From Dreissena polymorpha (taxonomy: Eukaryota > Mollusca > Bivalvia > Myida > Dreissenidae): DNA of 64,000 nt. Location of the stretch: assembly GCF_020536995.1 (NCBI RefSeq), contig NC_068357.1, forward strand, positions 71,098,968 through 71,162,967, given 5' to 3'. Shown piece after piece: positions 61,997 through 64,000 of the stretch (position 1 is its first letter; each line of letters begins with the position of its first letter). The notes beneath the pieces are model-generated. The model was not told the origin of the DNA, made no database searches, and worked only from the letters and a program-made list of their open reading frames with translations. The translations under genes were made by a program, and so were the position numbers.

Positions 61997-62535
61997 ACAA
62001 AATACAAAAAAAAAACACGAAAAACATGCGTCTCAACAATGGCCAGTGTTAACTTACACCACATTACTATTCTCTATGACAACACTAAATATTTGTACAA
62101 AATGATCTAACAAATCCTGTGGTCCTTATAGAAAAGGGGCATATGCATATATTTGAATTTCCTGCATTTTTTAAATTTGAGATTCATGATAAGGCCCTTG
62201 AATCTAAAAAAATCTATGAACTTGAAATAGACATACGCATGCAACAAAGACAGTAAAGATGTTACTTAAATAGAAATATTCTATGGTGAATATTACAATG
62301 TTGACCATAAAATCATTAACATTGTATAAAAAAACATTCTGTCACGAAGCTACTTTATAAGCTCTTTACATTCTCCTACGTTGAATATTACAATGCTTGG
62401 CAATAACATTATAATTTTTTTATGAAATTTTCAAAGTTTGTATCAATCAATCAAGTTAAGTCAGCAATAGTTGTTCACTCATTATAATCGTCACACTGGT
62501 GAAGTCTGTGTAAACGTCATCATAGTGGCCGGCGT
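61997..62535. other. Probable 3' UTR / downstream region of the minus-strand gene at the right edge
   Basis: AT-rich, non-coding; lies directly after the stop at 62536. Confidence 0.35.
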
Positions 62536-62670
62536 CTAACATCTGCTCATGTTAAGGGCGGACACTATGTCCTGGCCGAACAAAAGATTACCCGAGTGAC
62601 TCGGAGCATTGACCTCAATGTTGTGACTCGTTAGCCGCATGATTTTACCAGCCTTCGGTGGTGATATGTT
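62536..62670 (-). CDS. Putative last coding exon of an unidentified gene
   Basis: On the minus strand, CTCTCTGCTTTTCAG is a strong splice acceptor, followed by 44 codons in phase 0 and TAG. The other two frames stop within 13 codons. The peptide starts NISPPKAGKIMRLTSHNIEV, continues NAPSHSGNLLFGQDIVSALN and ends MSRC. Base composition is clearly GC-richer than both sides, as for a real exon in this genome. It is basic and polar, with no membrane segment or domain I can name. The upstream exons lie beyond the right edge, across the minisatellite. A C-terminal tail of a cytoplasmic or nuclear protein is the most I would say. Confidence 0.55.
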   Translation of the reverse strand, partial: NISPPKAGKIMRLTSHNIEVNAPSHSGNLLFGQDIVSALNMSRC

Positions 62671-62889
62671 CTGAAAAGCAGAGAGAATACTCTATTAAAT
62701 TTGATAAATGCTAATGTTGAACGACACTAAATTATCTGATTTAACATAATATTAGGGTAGCAACAAGAAGCATTTCTTGTTGTAAATGATACAAAATATT
62801 CATAACAGTTAGAAGACACAAAATTAAAAACATTTTTTAACAGTTTCAATATTCTACATTCTGACCATGTTCTTACAGGCAGATCATTA

Positions 62890-64000
62890 CAAACACTGAC
62901 AATGTTCTATCAGTCTGAATATTGTGAAAACTTGGGTGATGTTCTATCAGTCTGAGGATTGTGGAAATCTGACAATGATCTATCAGTTTGAAGATCAAAA
63001 ACTATGACAATGTTATATCAGTCTGAAGATTGTGAAAATCTGACAATGTTATATCAGTCTGAAGATTGTGAAAATCTGACAATGCTCTATCAGTCTCAAT
63101 ATAGTGAAAACTCTGACAATGTTATATCTGTCTGATCAATGATCTATCAGTTTGAAGTTCACAAACTCTTGACAATATTCTATCATCCTGAAGATTGGAA
63201 ACTCTGACAATGCTATATCTGTCTGAGGATTGTAGAAATCTGACAATGATCTATCAGTTGGAAGATAAAAAATTCTGACAATGTTATATCAGACTGAAGA
63301 TTGTGAAAATCTGACAATGTTATATCATCCTGAAGATTGGAAACTCTGACAATGTTACATCTGTCTGAAGATTGTGAAAATCTGACAATGTTCTATCAGT
63401 CTGAAGATTGGAAAAATCTGACAGTATTCTATCAATCTGAAGATTGTGAAAACTCTGAGAATGTTCTATCAATCTCAAGATAGTGAAAACTCTGACAATG
63501 TTCTACCATCCTGAAGATTGGAAACTCTGAAAATGTTATATCTGTCTGAAGATTGTGAAAATCTGACAATGGTCAATCGCTCTGAAGATTGTGAAATCTC
63601 TGACAATGTTCTTTTATCGTGAAGGTTGTGAAAACTCTGACAATGTAATAACAATCTGAAGATTGAAAACTCTGACAATTTTCCATCAGTCTGAAGACTG
63701 TGAAAGCTCCGACATCCTGAAGATTTGAAACTCTGACAATGTTATATTTGTCTGAAGATTGTGAAAATCTGAATAATGTTTTCAGTGAAGATTGTGAAAA
63801 TCTGACAATTTTCCATCAGTCTGAAGACTGTGAAAACTCTGAAAATGTTTTATCATCCTAAAGTTTGTGAAATTTTAGAAAATTTTCCGTCAGTCTGAAG
63901 ATTGTGAAAACTATGGCAATGTTCTGTCAATCTGAAGATTGACAACTCTGACAATGTTCTATCAGTCTGAAGATTGACAACTCTGACAATGTTCTATCAG
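62890..64000 (+). repeat. 36-bp minisatellite array, running off the window
   Basis: About 30 diverged units of TCTGACAATGTTCTATCAGT followed by CTGAAGATTGTGAAAA, 35-37 bp each. Because 36 is a multiple of three, repetitive open frames (such as the minus-strand one at 63475-63678) arise without coding meaning. Confidence 0.95.

Noticed and set aside
63475-63678. Minus-strand repetitive frame (TLSE..S units)
   Set aside because: Produced by the 36-bp minisatellite whose period is a multiple of three.
62890-64000. CRISPR-like regular repeats
   Set aside because: Units are contiguous and diverged with no spacers; this is a minisatellite in a eukaryotic genome.

Overview
This window looks like nuclear DNA from a bivalve mollusc. 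It is AT-rich, gene-poor and dense in short repeats. It carries intron-split homeobox coding sequence and several repeat families that I associate with bivalves. Two inverted-repeat families in particular (TTAA-flanked and TA-flanked) remind me of Dreissena genomes, but that is recall and not a database match. I see no prokaryotic, rRNA, CRISPR or LTR-element signal.

The best host gene is a SIX4/5-class homeobox gene on the minus strand. Its first coding exon (25997-26769) holds the whole SIX domain and homeodomain and ends in a phase-2 splice donor. A His/Met-rich open segment at 7144-7399 begins after a splice acceptor, is in the matching phase, and ends in a stop. Joined, they give a 342-residue protein across an 18.6 kb intron filled with repeats. 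A second gene enters from the right edge: its probable last coding exon is at 62536-62670 (minus), and a 36-bp minisatellite fills what would be its intron.

Between them, on the minus strand, lie two adjacent decayed immunoglobulin-like domains (48322-49021). Farther downstream are three short, phase-compatible exon candidates (42459-43585), the first of which encodes a hydrophobic helix. Together they could be the ruins, or the poorly resolved 3' part, of an Ig-superfamily membrane protein gene.

The rest is mobile DNA. Left edge: the ORF1 of a LINE. 28.7-32.4 kb: a jockey/CR1-like LINE with several breaks. 54.6-56.35 kb: an RTE-like LINE whose 5' part is inverted, as expected from twin priming. 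22.9 and 53 kb: two 3' ends of a third LINE family. 51.8-52.8 kb: an internally deleted hAT element with an 8-bp target duplication and a BED zinc-finger remnant. 49.7-50.7 kb: a 955-bp terminal-inverted-repeat element. There are also six copies of a piggyBac-like TTAA MITE plus one of a second TTAA family, about a dozen TA-flanked palindromic MITEs that tend to sit in pairs, three double-foldback repeats, and tRNA-derived SINEs. Many long open frames in the window are only read-through of these repeats.
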